Shown here in pieces: positions 43,228-51,392 of a DNA stretch of 64,000 nucleotides (its first letter is position 1; each line of letters opens with the position of its first letter). This DNA comes from a virus. The stretch lies in IMG/VR virus record IMGVR_UViG_3300023174_004352, positions 1 through 64,000 of that record; one strand, 5' to 3'. The position numbers and the translations under genes are program-made. The notes beneath the pieces are model-generated. The model was not told where the DNA came from. It made no database searches and was given only the letters and a program-made list of their open reading frames with translations.

Positions 43228-43766
43228 AATATCTAGGTAATTGTTCTAGTATCGACTGGGATAAAGTTATTGCTGACTGTCAAGCGTCGGGTGGTAACAC
43301 TAATGTATTCTGGGAGAAGCTTCCTATTCACAATGAAATATTTGAGATGATTGGAAAATCTTGGAATGATGCTGGCATTAAAAATTTAGATCCTGCTATA
43401 GAGTGGAAAACTTATTACTGCGGCAAAGAATTAGATCTAAGTCTAGGAGAAGAGTTTGGCAAAGTAATAGGAGCTACTCCTTGGTACTGCTGGATATCAC
43501 ATATACGCCCTGGAAAAATGATACCTTGGCACATCGACGATCGACCAACGGGGCACGGAGATTCAGCAAAACTAGGTGAAGACGTTAGAGTTGTGTGTTA
43601 CATCGAACCACCAACTATGGGGCATGTTAGTATTACTGATGAAGATTGTGTCTACATGCCCAAGCGCGGTGACATGTATCAGTGGGATAGCTATAGTTCT
43701 TGGCATGGCGGAATCAACATGGGATTCACAGACAAGTGGCAGTTTAATTTTTGGGGCTATCGATGA
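43224..43766 (+). CDS. 2OG-Fe(II) oxygenase-like, tandem copy 3
   Basis: A 180-residue protein starting MKYLGNCSSIDWDK. His103 and Asp105 (IPWHIDDRP), His161 (SSWHGGIN) and Lys171 in place of Arg. ATGA-coupled to the class III aminotransferase gene, so oxidation and transamination steps may act on one substrate (inference). Confidence 0.75.
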   Translation: MKYLGNCSSIDWDKVIADCQASGGNTNVFWEKLPIHNEIFEMIGKSWNDAGIKNLDPAIEWKTYYCGKELDLSLGEEFGKVIGATPWYCWISHIRPGKMIPWHIDDRPTGHGDSAKLGEDVRVVCYIEPPTMGHVSITDEDCVYMPKRGDMYQWDSYSSWHGGINMGFTDKWQFNFWGYR

Positions 43767-44929
43767 CCGAATTAAAAGAAGTACAACTAGGTGAAGCTTC
43801 TAGAACTGTATTATCAACTAAAGGATATTGGGTAGAAACAAATATCGGAACCCACCTCGATATGTACATGGGTAACAGTGCATACTCTTGGGGATATCAA
43901 GATCAAGAATTGATAACTGCACTAACTGATGCAATGTCTATTTCATTTGTTAGAGGAAGACAAGGTGAATCATGCAACTTACTAGATAGAGTCAACGCTC
44001 AGCTGTTGTCTTTAACTGGCATGGATAGCGTGTTATGGACAGTATCGGGTTCAGATGCGGTTGAAGCAGCATTAGAAATTTCTTTTCAATGGCATGCACA
44101 GGTTGATAGTCGATTTAAAGTACTCAGCTTTAACCCTGGATATCATGGGTGTACTTGGCTACCTAAAGCAATGCGTAACGAGAGGCAGTGGGACGAATAT
44201 ATTGTAGTAACTGATGCACCGTATTGGCACACATTAGGCCAACAAAAAGATGCTGAAGATCAAGCATGGAAAAAACTCATTAAACAATTAGATGCTGACC
44301 CTAATATTGGCACAATTATTATTGAAAGTTTACCATGGCTTGCAGGTATACGCAATTGGTCAACTACATGGTGGACAAATATAAGGACCTTATGCACTGA
44401 AAAAGGCATACTTTTGTGCATTGATGATGTTGCAGGCGGCTTTGGTAAAGTATCGGCAGGTGCAAGTCACGCAGTGTTTGGTATTGAACCAGATATCATT
44501 GCGGTAGGGAAAGCAATTACCGGTGGCCATGTTCCGTTGAGTTGTGCATTAGCACATAAAAATTTAACAGGGGTGTTAGAGGAAAGGAGATGGTTCCATG
44601 GGCATACTTGGCAACCATATGTTCCTGGGTTAGCAGTAATTGAAAAAATATTAGAACGTGTTGATCAAAGTAAGTTTGACGAGCTTGTTGGTAAATTAGA
44701 TACCTGGATAAAGCACTTAGAAAAGGATGGCCTTATAATAGGATGCCGTGGTATTGGTCTAATGAGAGAAATGTTATTGTCAAAAACTCTATTGCCAGGT
44801 AGTCTAGATCATGTAGGCCTAGTAACTAATCAGTTATACGAAAATACTCTTGGTATTATTGTGCCACTAAATGCAGACGATACTTATTGGCATGAGCTAA
44901 ACTCTCGAGTTAGAAATCTTTTAATTTAG
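43763..44929 (+). CDS. Class III PLP-dependent aminotransferase
   Basis: A 388-residue protein of near-normal length. VSGSDAVEAAL (residues 95-105) matches the PLP-phosphate loop, NPGYHG the ring-stacking region, CIDDVAGGFGK (Asp221 binds the pyridine N) and DIIAVGKAITGG the Schiff-base Lys250. The family moves an amino group to aldehydes or ketones, or shifts one as in glutamate-1-semialdehyde mutase. In this operon it follows three oxygenases. The 3' end overlaps the convergent SGNH gene by 20 nt. Confidence 0.9.
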   Translation: MTELKEVQLGEASRTVLSTKGYWVETNIGTHLDMYMGNSAYSWGYQDQELITALTDAMSISFVRGRQGESCNLLDRVNAQLLSLTGMDSVLWTVSGSDAVEAALEISFQWHAQVDSRFKVLSFNPGYHGCTWLPKAMRNERQWDEYIVVTDAPYWHTLGQQKDAEDQAWKKLIKQLDADPNIGTIIIESLPWLAGIRNWSTTWWTNIRTLCTEKGILLCIDDVAGGFGKVSAGASHAVFGIEPDIIAVGKAITGGHVPLSCALAHKNLTGVLEERRWFHGHTWQPYVPGLAVIEKILERVDQSKFDELVGKLDTWIKHLEKDGLIIGCRGIGLMREMLLSKTLLPGSLDHVGLVTNQLYENTLGIIVPLNADDTYWHELNSRVRNLLI

Positions 44930-45728
44930 ATTTAATTAGATCAGCTAACTGTTTATGTCCTAGAGCTGACAGATGCTCGTGTGGCAAACATTCAAAAGAT
45001 CTTATCATTAGATCTTCGTCGGCGTTTAATAATGATGTGCTTAAAATTCTGTGTAGAAGTTTGTCAAAGTTATCTTTAATAGCAGTATCAGGATCTATAT
45101 ACAATTGAAATGGCTTGGTATCTTTTAGTAGTGCATACCACAGTGATCTATCATAGAAAAAATAACGATATTGAATACCAGCATTTTTTAACTTGTTAAA
45201 AAGAGATTCGAGTATCAACAAATCATTCCAAGCATTGAATCTATCAGATTCATATTTTTTATAAAAGTCTTTTATCTCAGACCCCATTTCTCTATTTTCA
45301 AAGAAATACTCTGCATGTTCAATTGATACGCTTTTGACAGTTTCATTATATGATATAGTTTTACCATCGGCAGGTTGGGTAATTTCTATAATGAGTTTTA
45401 TAGATGGATCAATTTCTCCATTATCGAGCATGGAAATAATTTTTAAATATGTTTCTAAATTACGTTGTCCTACTGCTGAAAAGTTTTTAACTTCAGCATC
45501 TTCTAAGAATGAAGGCCATGCATGTGTCCTATTATATTTGATTCTATCCTTTAACTCTTTAGAACAATCTCTAGTATCATGGTGAAATGCTCTCCAATAT
45601 TCTTGAAGATTAGTTCTCACAGTAGCCATGACTATATCCATGTCTTTATAGTTGTCGATGTGTGCTTCTTCCCAAAGCTCTAGTCCATGGCTAAAGCAAG
45701 ATCCAAATACATATAATTTATTTTCCAT
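44910..45728 (-). CDS. SGNH-type hydrolase
   Basis: A 272-residue protein with FGSCFSHGLE (Ser block) and PHEHLSALGHKQLADLI (terminal His block, as in the DxxH region), and a mixed charged middle. The Gly and Asn blocks are less clear (VKNFSAVGQRN). It is a single-gene unit from the node at 45734-45750. Possible esterase, acyl transferase or thioesterase on a carrier-bound or sugar substrate. Confidence 0.65.
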   Translation of the reverse strand: MENKLYVFGSCFSHGLELWEEAHIDNYKDMDIVMATVRTNLQEYWRAFHHDTRDCSKELKDRIKYNRTHAWPSFLEDAEVKNFSAVGQRNLETYLKIISMLDNGEIDPSIKLIIEITQPADGKTISYNETVKSVSIEHAEYFFENREMGSEIKDFYKKYESDRFNAWNDLLILESLFNKLKNAGIQYRYFFYDRSLWYALLKDTKPFQLYIDPDTAIKDNFDKLLHRILSTSLLNADEDLMIRSFECLPHEHLSALGHKQLADLIKSKLKDF

Positions 45729-45733
45729 GTTGA

Positions 45734-45750
45734 TATTTATGGGATAAATT
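45734..45750. promoter_or_regulatory. Bidirectional late-promoter node
   Basis: Minus CATAAATA (45734-45741), 5 nt before the ATG at 45728. Plus GATAAATT (45743-45750, weaker), 5 nt before the ATG at 45756. Confidence 0.55.
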
Positions 45751-45755
45751 TATAT

Positions 45756-46337
45756 ATGATCGCAATAACTGGACATGCCAATGGCATTGGTAAATCTCTC
45801 TTTGAAAAATATCCCGGATCTATAGGATTTGATCTATCTAACGGTTATAACATTGACACCGACATCGACCGAATAATTACGGAAAGTAACCATTGTAATG
45901 TGTTTATAAACAACGCCTACTATTATAATCGCCAAGCAGACTTATTAGAAGCATGGTATAAACAACACAAAAATCACAAGTTTATTATTGTGAATATTAG
46001 CAGTATTGCTGCGGATCAAAATTTAGATATTGAAAAGACATTGCCCCATCTTAAAAAATATGCAATCCACAAAAAGAATATAAACACATTGTCCTTTGAT
46101 ATAAATCAATCAGACAGTATATGTAAGAGTGTAGTTATTATGCCCGGCATTGTTGATACTAATCTAGTAACTCCGTATGATGCAGAGGTTGGACAGACAG
46201 CCATAGATTATTTTACAAAAATAAAAGAAGCAGGGCATATTCTGGAAACTGCAGATGTAGTAAATGCTGTCGACATTGCCATACAATCATTTAATGCTAG
46301 AAGTTTTATTTCATCAATCACTATATCAAATTTATGA
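45756..46337 (+). CDS. Short-chain dehydrogenase/reductase-like protein
   Basis: A 193-residue Rossmann protein with TGHANGIG (residues 5-12), NNAYY at the NNAG site, ISSIA with the catalytic Ser, and a Tyr/Lys pair in YAIHKKN. It is a probable paralogue of the 35747 product (TGHTRGIG, same trimmed length). It overlaps the AcpS-like gene by 4 nt; together with the ACP next door it suggests a carrier-bound reduction step (inference). Confidence 0.8.
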   Translation: MIAITGHANGIGKSLFEKYPGSIGFDLSNGYNIDTDIDRIITESNHCNVFINNAYYYNRQADLLEAWYKQHKNHKFIIVNISSIAADQNLDIEKTLPHLKKYAIHKKNINTLSFDINQSDSICKSVVIMPGIVDTNLVTPYDAEVGQTAIDYFTKIKEAGHILETADVVNAVDIAIQSFNARSFISSITISNL

Positions 46338-46633
46338 TTGGCTGTGATATTACTTTAATAACAAGATTTGATCTAGACCTAGACCAAAAGGCAAAGAAAA
46401 TTCTCACGCAACACGAGCAGGTAGAGTTTGAATCTAGTGCCAATAAAAGAAATTATCTTGCAGGACGATGGGCAGCTAAAGAAGCAATTTTTAAAGCCAC
46501 AGGACGTACAACCAACTTTAGTATCTTAAATGACCAAAGCGGCAAGCCCTATGTTTTAGAGGATCAAAAAATCAATGTAAGCATTAGTCACGACGGGGAC
46601 TATGCTATGGCTGTTGCTTGTTTAGATAGTTGA
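46334..46633 (+). CDS. acpS: Holo-ACP synthase-like 4'-phosphopantetheinyl transferase
   Basis: A 99-residue protein, slightly short for AcpS (about 120). It has the IGCDIT N-terminal metal motif (Asp5), WAAKEAIFKATG (residues 46-57, the WAAKExxxKA core with Glu50) and SISHDGDYAMAV near the C-terminus. It would attach phosphopantetheine from CoA to an ACP serine; the ACP gene lies directly opposite, with 3' ends overlapping by 29 nt. Confidence 0.9.
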   Translation: MIGCDITLITRFDLDLDQKAKKILTQHEQVEFESSANKRNYLAGRWAAKEAIFKATGRTTNFSILNDQSGKPYVLEDQKINVSISHDGDYAMAVACLDS

Positions 46634-46841
46634 TAAGATCAGTAACTGTTAAAATTTTATTATCTTTAAAAATACTGTATTCTAAGGTGATAACAAATTC
46701 ATCTTCGACATCTCGTAATACTTCAACTAAATCAAGACTGTCGATGTCAAGCTCTTCCCAAGTTTTATTTAAATCTTCGGCCGTAGATTTTCTTAGAATA
46801 ATATTATCGATAATACGCTGTACACGTTCAGTTACTGTCAT
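46605..46841 (-). CDS. Acyl carrier protein
   Basis: A 78-residue acidic, helical protein with the DSL motif at Asp34-Ser35-Leu36 (LDIDSLDLVEVL). Ser35 would carry phosphopantetheine. Normal ACP length. It follows the 46828 oxygenase gene with a 14-nt overlap and converges on the AcpS gene. A phage-encoded ACP with its own transferase implies thioester-bound chemistry independent of the host ACP. Confidence 0.92.
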   Translation of the reverse strand: MTVTERVQRIIDNIILRKSTAEDLNKTWEELDIDSLDLVEVLRDVEDEFVITLEYSIFKDNKILTVTDLINYLNKQQP

Positions 46842-47496
46842 AAATTACATAGTCCTTAAATTTACTGATGCTACGTTTAATTAGTTCTTGATGCTTTTCA
46901 ATGTCCAACATCCCGGCTGTGTCTAAAATAATTCTAATTCTAGTTGGATCATAATCTGCGGCATGCATTACATCAGCATTGTTAAAAGCATAACAGGGAT
47001 AACCGAATGGAATTTTAGGATAATATTTTTGCCCATTCTTTTCTAAGTACAACATACTATGACCTACATCAGTTAGACTCATAGTTATTCTTTTTGGTTC
47101 TATAAGTCCGTCACCTTCAATTGTGTGCAAATCATCTTGATGCGGAAAACTAGGGCCGCGTTGAATTTTAACACTAGCTCCTGTTAGCTCCTTAAATGGT
47201 AGTGCTTTGATTGCCTCAACTAGTTGAGGAAAGAGTTGAGCAAACTCCGGATGGAAAAATGTATCGGCATTACCAACAACTTGATTTTTTAAATAGTCTT
47301 CAACTTTGTACAGTTCTTTAACATCTCGCCAATCGTCAGGTAGCATACAACACGCCACGGGACTGTGAGTAAACCATCCTAATTCGTATTGCTTGTATTC
47401 TGTTTGTCGGAAAGTATTTGCTTCTGCCCAATCATAGATTTCTTGTTCGTCTGGTAAGTTGATAGGAATATCTAACGGAGTAAAAAGAATAGTCAT
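46828..47496 (-). CDS. 2OG-Fe(II)/Asp-Asn hydroxylase-like protein
   Basis: A 222-residue protein starting MTILFTPLDI (ATG at 47496, 3 nt after the TTAAATAT octamer). His119 and Asp121 (FPHQDDLH), His178 (DVMHAADY) and Arg186/188 form the expected set. A clear paralogue of the 41481 product (FHPEFAQLFPQL, PCYAFNNADV, LDTAGMLD). Operon partner of the ACP gene, so it may act on an ACP-bound substrate (inference). Confidence 0.75.
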   Translation of the reverse strand: MTILFTPLDIPINLPDEQEIYDWAEANTFRQTEYKQYELGWFTHSPVACCMLPDDWRDVKELYKVEDYLKNQVVGNADTFFHPEFAQLFPQLVEAIKALPFKELTGASVKIQRGPSFPHQDDLHTIEGDGLIEPKRITMSLTDVGHSMLYLEKNGQKYYPKIPFGYPCYAFNNADVMHAADYDPTRIRIILDTAGMLDIEKHQELIKRSISKFKDYVIYDSN

Positions 47497-47499
47497 GGT

Positions 47500-47518
47500 A
47501 TATTTAACCACTAAATAT
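47500..47518. promoter_or_regulatory. Bidirectional late-promoter node
   Basis: Plus CTAAATAT (47511-47518), 4 nt before the ATG at 47523. Minus TTAAATAT (47500-47507), 3 nt before the ATG at 47496. Confidence 0.6.
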
Positions 47519-47522
47519 TTGC

Positions 47523-48302
47523 ATGAAAAAATTTAGTCAAATATTGGCATTCGGTGCTAGTCATGTTGCTGGATATCAGTTATTGCCAGTTGATTATAAA
47601 AAATTACAATACGGTGCAGTGAGTCTTGATGAACTCGATGATCAAACTAAGCCTCTGGCATTCCCTCAACATTTGGCTAATCTATTGAATATCCCCTGCA
47701 TCAATTATGCTCGCACAGGAGCGTCTGACGATCGTAGTTTAAGATTACTACCAGAGGCTCTAATACAGTATCCAAATAGTCTTGTTATATTTGCATGGAA
47801 TACTATACATAGAGCAGAATTTTTTTATCCGGACAATGGAAAGTTTTCATCACGAGATAAACAGGGATATTTACAAGTAGGCCTTCAATGGGACGAACGT
47901 GATTCTTGGTGGTCAAGATTAGGAAGTTATCTAGAAAAAACCAATAATCCTTTAAACAAAATATTTCTTAAAAAATTCTTTAGGCCGACAGACGGTATCA
48001 ATAATTATAAACTGTTTAACAACATGTTATATTTTGAAACCATGTGTAAACAATATGCAGCCAATTACAGACATTTTTTCATATCTAATGACATTGCTGT
48101 AGATGCTCATTTGCAAACAATATTATGGGATTCGTTAGATAAAAGCAAATTGATTAAATTTGGAGTTGATTCAAACTTAGGATACGGATCCTATGTGTCG
48201 TATCACGATCAAAAAAAATCTATAAAATTAGATCAAGGGCACTACGATCTAGAAGCACACAAACATACGGCAAGATACATTTATGAAACTTTGGGTATTT
48301 GA
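47523..48302 (+). CDS. SGNH-type hydrolase-like protein
   Basis: A 259-residue protein with LAFGASHVAG (Ser block), NYARTGASDDRSL (Gly block), VIFAWNTIHRAEF (Asn block) and GHYDLEAHKHTA (terminal His block). It overlaps the alpha/beta hydrolase gene by 20 nt, so two hydrolases of different fold are translated in sequence. Probable esterase or thioesterase; substrate unknown. Confidence 0.6.
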   Translation: MKKFSQILAFGASHVAGYQLLPVDYKKLQYGAVSLDELDDQTKPLAFPQHLANLLNIPCINYARTGASDDRSLRLLPEALIQYPNSLVIFAWNTIHRAEFFYPDNGKFSSRDKQGYLQVGLQWDERDSWWSRLGSYLEKTNNPLNKIFLKKFFRPTDGINNYKLFNNMLYFETMCKQYAANYRHFFISNDIAVDAHLQTILWDSLDKSKLIKFGVDSNLGYGSYVSYHDQKKSIKLDQGHYDLEAHKHTARYIYETLGI

Positions 48303-48828
48303 AGGTCTCAATAACGACCGTCCAGATATAAAATATTTTTTAGAAAAATACATGGAGATTACTCCTGACGTATTATTCTGGGATAAAACACCTACATGGT
48401 ATTGTGCAGATCATTGGGTCAGTGAAGTAGAGGCTGCTATCGCTGCCCACGGAACCCCAGATCTAATGTTAGGGGCCAGCATGGGCGGGTTTGGAGCATT
48501 GTTATTCCAACCTATTATTCAAGCAAAGAAATGTATTATATTTGGGCCGCAAGCCGATGCAAGATATGAGGTACTAACAACATTGCCGGATGATAATTTC
48601 TATTGGGGAGAACGTATGAAAGTTCACTACGGAAAAGTTATACCTGAATACAGCTATGGCGATATTGACATATATTTTGGTCACGGTGATTGTGATAAGT
48701 ATCATAGACAGCTATGCATTGACAAAGGATATAGTATCATCGATATCGATACTTCTATACACTGTGCTTTTACGCACCTGTTTGAGACAGATAAATTGTC
48801 AAATATTATTAGAGAAAACTTATGTTAG
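48283..48828 (+). CDS. Alpha/beta-hydrolase, esterase/thioesterase-like
   Basis: A 181-residue small alpha/beta hydrolase with the nucleophile elbow LGASMGGFG (Ser66), an acid candidate in FGHGDCDKYH and His in SIHCAFTH. It resembles the compact YqiA/UPF0227-type esterases. In an operon near an ACP, release of a thioester product is a reasonable guess, not shown. Overlaps neighbours by 20 nt and 7 nt. Confidence 0.75.
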   Translation: MKLWVFEGLNNDRPDIKYFLEKYMEITPDVLFWDKTPTWYCADHWVSEVEAAIAAHGTPDLMLGASMGGFGALLFQPIIQAKKCIIFGPQADARYEVLTTLPDDNFYWGERMKVHYGKVIPEYSYGDIDIYFGHGDCDKYHRQLCIDKGYSIIDIDTSIHCAFTHLFETDKLSNIIRENLC

Positions 48829-49454
48829 TAGAAAAATTAAATTTTACAGTAAACGTTGATGAGATACGTGCATACTTCAAGACGCTTCGAGACGATCACA
48901 ATGAACGATTTTGGGCTGCAAGAGAAAACCTAGAACAAATTGCGGATGGTGCGAGAGATAGTTTTAAAGATCACAACGAAGGCAAAGAAATTGATGTTGC
49001 TGGCTGGGCAATTCAACGTTGGGAAAATGAAGCAAAAGTTATGGCACCACATCCTAACATTCTAAAAGGATTTAACACCAACGTCTACGAACAAAAGATA
49101 GAAGATGTGCAAGGACAAACTCCTATGCTATTTGGAATAGCACAAAGAGTCCTTGATCTATTTCCAGAGGCTAGTAGAATGGCGCTGAGTGTGATTACTC
49201 CGGGTACTGTATTAAAGCGTCACAATGATGAAAACTTTTTATGGCGTGTACACCTGCCAATATATTCAGAGCCAGGTAGTGTATGGATAACTGAAGAAGG
49301 TGAAACTCACATGGAAGTTGGTAGTGCTTATCTATGTGATACTAGGGAGTTTCATAGTGTTAGAAACGATAGCGGGGCTGTGCGTGTGCATCTATTGTTT
49401 GCATTACCGGAAAGCAGTTTAGAAAAACTTAAATCAATTACAGGACAGTTTTAA
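48822..49454 (+). CDS. 2OG-Fe(II) oxygenase-like, KLNF paralogue 1
   Basis: A 210-residue protein of a four-member paralogous set (VEKLNFTVNV start). His134 and Asp136 (LKRHNDENF), His178 (REFHSVRND) and Arg188 (VRVHLLFA) form the triad and 2OG Arg. The end ...KLKSITGQF matches DIKSITGTL and AIKQITGYL of the paralogues at 50152 and 50781. Last gene of the 47523 operon; 3' overlap of 17 nt with the aminotransferase-like gene. Confidence 0.8.
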   Translation: MLVEKLNFTVNVDEIRAYFKTLRDDHNERFWAARENLEQIADGARDSFKDHNEGKEIDVAGWAIQRWENEAKVMAPHPNILKGFNTNVYEQKIEDVQGQTPMLFGIAQRVLDLFPEASRMALSVITPGTVLKRHNDENFLWRVHLPIYSEPGSVWITEEGETHMEVGSAYLCDTREFHSVRNDSGAVRVHLLFALPESSLEKLKSITGQF

Positions 49455-50112
49455 CATGCTTGAAGCATGTAAATTTAGATAGGTCCATATACTTTTCCCA
49501 ACTCCACGGGGTCCACGGATCATTCTTTAACTGATCAAACAGTAATATTCCTCTGCATACATCTCTGGCATGCATATAATAATGATAGCCCATAGTGTCA
49601 ATATCTTCACTATGATTTCCTTTGGTAAAATCTTTACCGTCGAATCTCATTTTACTCCACTTGTGGTGTAAGTCTTTGTCATCTAATAGGATCATCCCAC
49701 CACGACCAACTGGAATGCTTTTTTTGTGGTGGAAGCTCAGACACATAAATTGCCCAGATTTGTAAGTATCACGCTCCCAATGTACTGCACAATCCCAGAT
49801 CGGGTATGGATCCATTTTGTACATACCTGCCCATTTGATATCTTTGAATTGATAGGGAACTCCGACCTTCTCCATGGTCATTGGAACACTCCAATAATTC
49901 CAACTAGGAAGAGTAATAACATCTTCTTTATTTGCCAGTTCTCGCAAACACAACTCTAATGCGTGAGTGCAACTGTCTGTGCTAACGGCATAAGGTGCTC
50001 CAAAAAATTCAGCAACTGCCTTTTCAAAATGGAATGTCATAGCATCATGTTGCCACCATTCATATCCATATTTTTCTTTTATTAAATCAAATTCGAGTGT
50101 ACGTAGGTCCAT
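49438..50112 (-). CDS. DegT/DnrJ/EryC1-like PLP aminotransferase, truncated
   Basis: A 224-residue protein with FHFEKAVAEFFGAPYAVST, LPSWNYWSVPM, WDCAVHW (Asp107) and CLSFHHKKSIPVGRGG, in which Lys131 is the probable Schiff-base residue. The family (about 370 residues) aminates sugar or cyclitol ketones. Here about 150 residues are missing, mostly C-terminal, so it may be partial in function or need a partner. Single-gene unit starting 4 nt after a CTAAATAT octamer. Confidence 0.8.
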   Translation of the reverse strand: MDLRTLEFDLIKEKYGYEWWQHDAMTFHFEKAVAEFFGAPYAVSTDSCTHALELCLRELANKEDVITLPSWNYWSVPMTMEKVGVPYQFKDIKWAGMYKMDPYPIWDCAVHWERDTYKSGQFMCLSFHHKKSIPVGRGGMILLDDKDLHHKWSKMRFDGKDFTKGNHSEDIDTMGYHYYMHARDVCRGILLFDQLKNDPWTPWSWEKYMDLSKFTCFKHVKTVL

Positions 50113-50116
50113 GAAA

Positions 50117-50147
50117 ATATTTAGTGATTGTAATCTAGCGTAAATAG
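50117..50147. promoter_or_regulatory. Bidirectional late-promoter node
   Basis: Minus CTAAATAT (50117-50124), 4 nt before the ATG at 50112. Plus GTAAATAG (50140-50147), 4 nt before the ATG at 50152. Confidence 0.58.
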
Positions 50148-50151
50148 ATTC

Positions 50152-50784
50152 ATGAAAGCACTATTAGAACAGCTCAACTTTACTATTGATAAAAAACAGC
50201 TAAAACAATACTATGATCGAGTGGTCGGTGAATTCCAAGATCATAAATGGACCTATCAACAAAATCAAGATCAAGTTAAAGATGTGTTTTTAAAAGAATA
50301 CGTTGGTAAATCTAAAAATAAGACAGCCGGGTACGGATGGGCAATTACTACAAATAATCTAGATCTCAATTCAAAGACAAATATCCCATGGCAAAATATT
50401 CATAAAGATTTTCAGCACGATATCAAAGAACTTTCTCCAGAAAGAGATACACCGTTGGTGTTTGGAATAATTGAAACTATCAAACAAAAAATTCCCTATG
50501 CTAAATTGATAAGTTTATCAGTGTTTCCTCCTAGCACCGAATTAGTCCCGCACAAAGACGAACCATTTTTACTAAGAGTACACATTCCTATATGTTGTGA
50601 CAAAAAGTCTTTCTGGTTAAACGAGGACGGATATCAGTCTTTGGATGTAGGCCAAGCCTATCTATGTGATACTCGTCAGCCACATTCTGTATACAATGAC
50701 GGCAACACAGATCGAGTCCATCTATTATTTGCTATACATCAAGATCACGAAGAAGATATTAAATCTATCACAGGTACATTATGA
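50152..50784 (+). CDS. 2OG-Fe(II) oxygenase-like, KLNF paralogue 2
   Basis: A 210-residue protein (LEQLNFTID start) with His134 and Asp136 (LVPHKDEPF), His178 (RQPHSVYND) and Arg188 (DRVHLLFAI). It is aligned end to end with the 48822 product, including AYLCDTR. ATGA overlap with the next paralogue. Confidence 0.8.
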   Translation: MKALLEQLNFTIDKKQLKQYYDRVVGEFQDHKWTYQQNQDQVKDVFLKEYVGKSKNKTAGYGWAITTNNLDLNSKTNIPWQNIHKDFQHDIKELSPERDTPLVFGIIETIKQKIPYAKLISLSVFPPSTELVPHKDEPFLLRVHIPICCDKKSFWLNEDGYQSLDVGQAYLCDTRQPHSVYNDGNTDRVHLLFAIHQDHEEDIKSITGTL

Positions 50785-51392
50785 ACAACAAAGTAGAAAA
50801 ATTAAATTTTAAAGTTGACCTATCTAAACTTAGAGAATTCTACGACAGCATTTCTAACAGTCAACTGAAATGGTCTTTTTCTCAACAACGTGAACAATTG
50901 CATCCTATAACTGTAGAGAAGTATAACGGTTACGATTATTCAGGATTGCCCTACGGGTGGGCATTGACTAGTCCGTACGACGATGATCAGCCTGCGGCAC
51001 CATGGGCCATTACTAATTTTGCTCCGGGATCAAGTAAACGCCCAACGGCACTCATCCAAGGAATAGCAAAAAGTATTTTTGATTTGCTACCTACAGATGC
51101 ATTTGAATTTAGTGTAACAGTACATCCGCCTGGAGCAGAAATTGTTAAACACAGTGACGGGGATAACACTCTGCGAGTTCATATTCCTATCCAAGGCACT
51201 ACACATTTTATAATTGATGATAACGGCGAAGAAACGTACAAGTTAGAATGTGATGGTAGTGCGTATTTGATAGACACACGTTTTCAACATAGGACCGTAA
51301 ATCCCTTAGACACTGATCGTGTTAGTTTATTGTTTGGGATCCCACCTAGCAGTGAAGAAGCAATTAAACAGATTACTGGATACTTAGTGTAA
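50781..51392 (+). CDS. 2OG-Fe(II) oxygenase-like, KLNF paralogue 3
   Basis: A 203-residue protein (VEKLNFKVDL start) with His124 and Asp126 (IVKHSDGDN), His170 (RFQHRTVN) and Arg180 (TDRVSLLFG). Tandem with paralogue 2. Its 3' end overlaps the convergent 51373 oxygenase gene by 20 nt. Confidence 0.8.
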   Translation: MNNKVEKLNFKVDLSKLREFYDSISNSQLKWSFSQQREQLHPITVEKYNGYDYSGLPYGWALTSPYDDDQPAAPWAITNFAPGSSKRPTALIQGIAKSIFDLLPTDAFEFSVTVHPPGAEIVKHSDGDNTLRVHIPIQGTTHFIIDDNGEETYKLECDGSAYLIDTRFQHRTVNPLDTDRVSLLFGIPPSSEEAIKQITGYLV

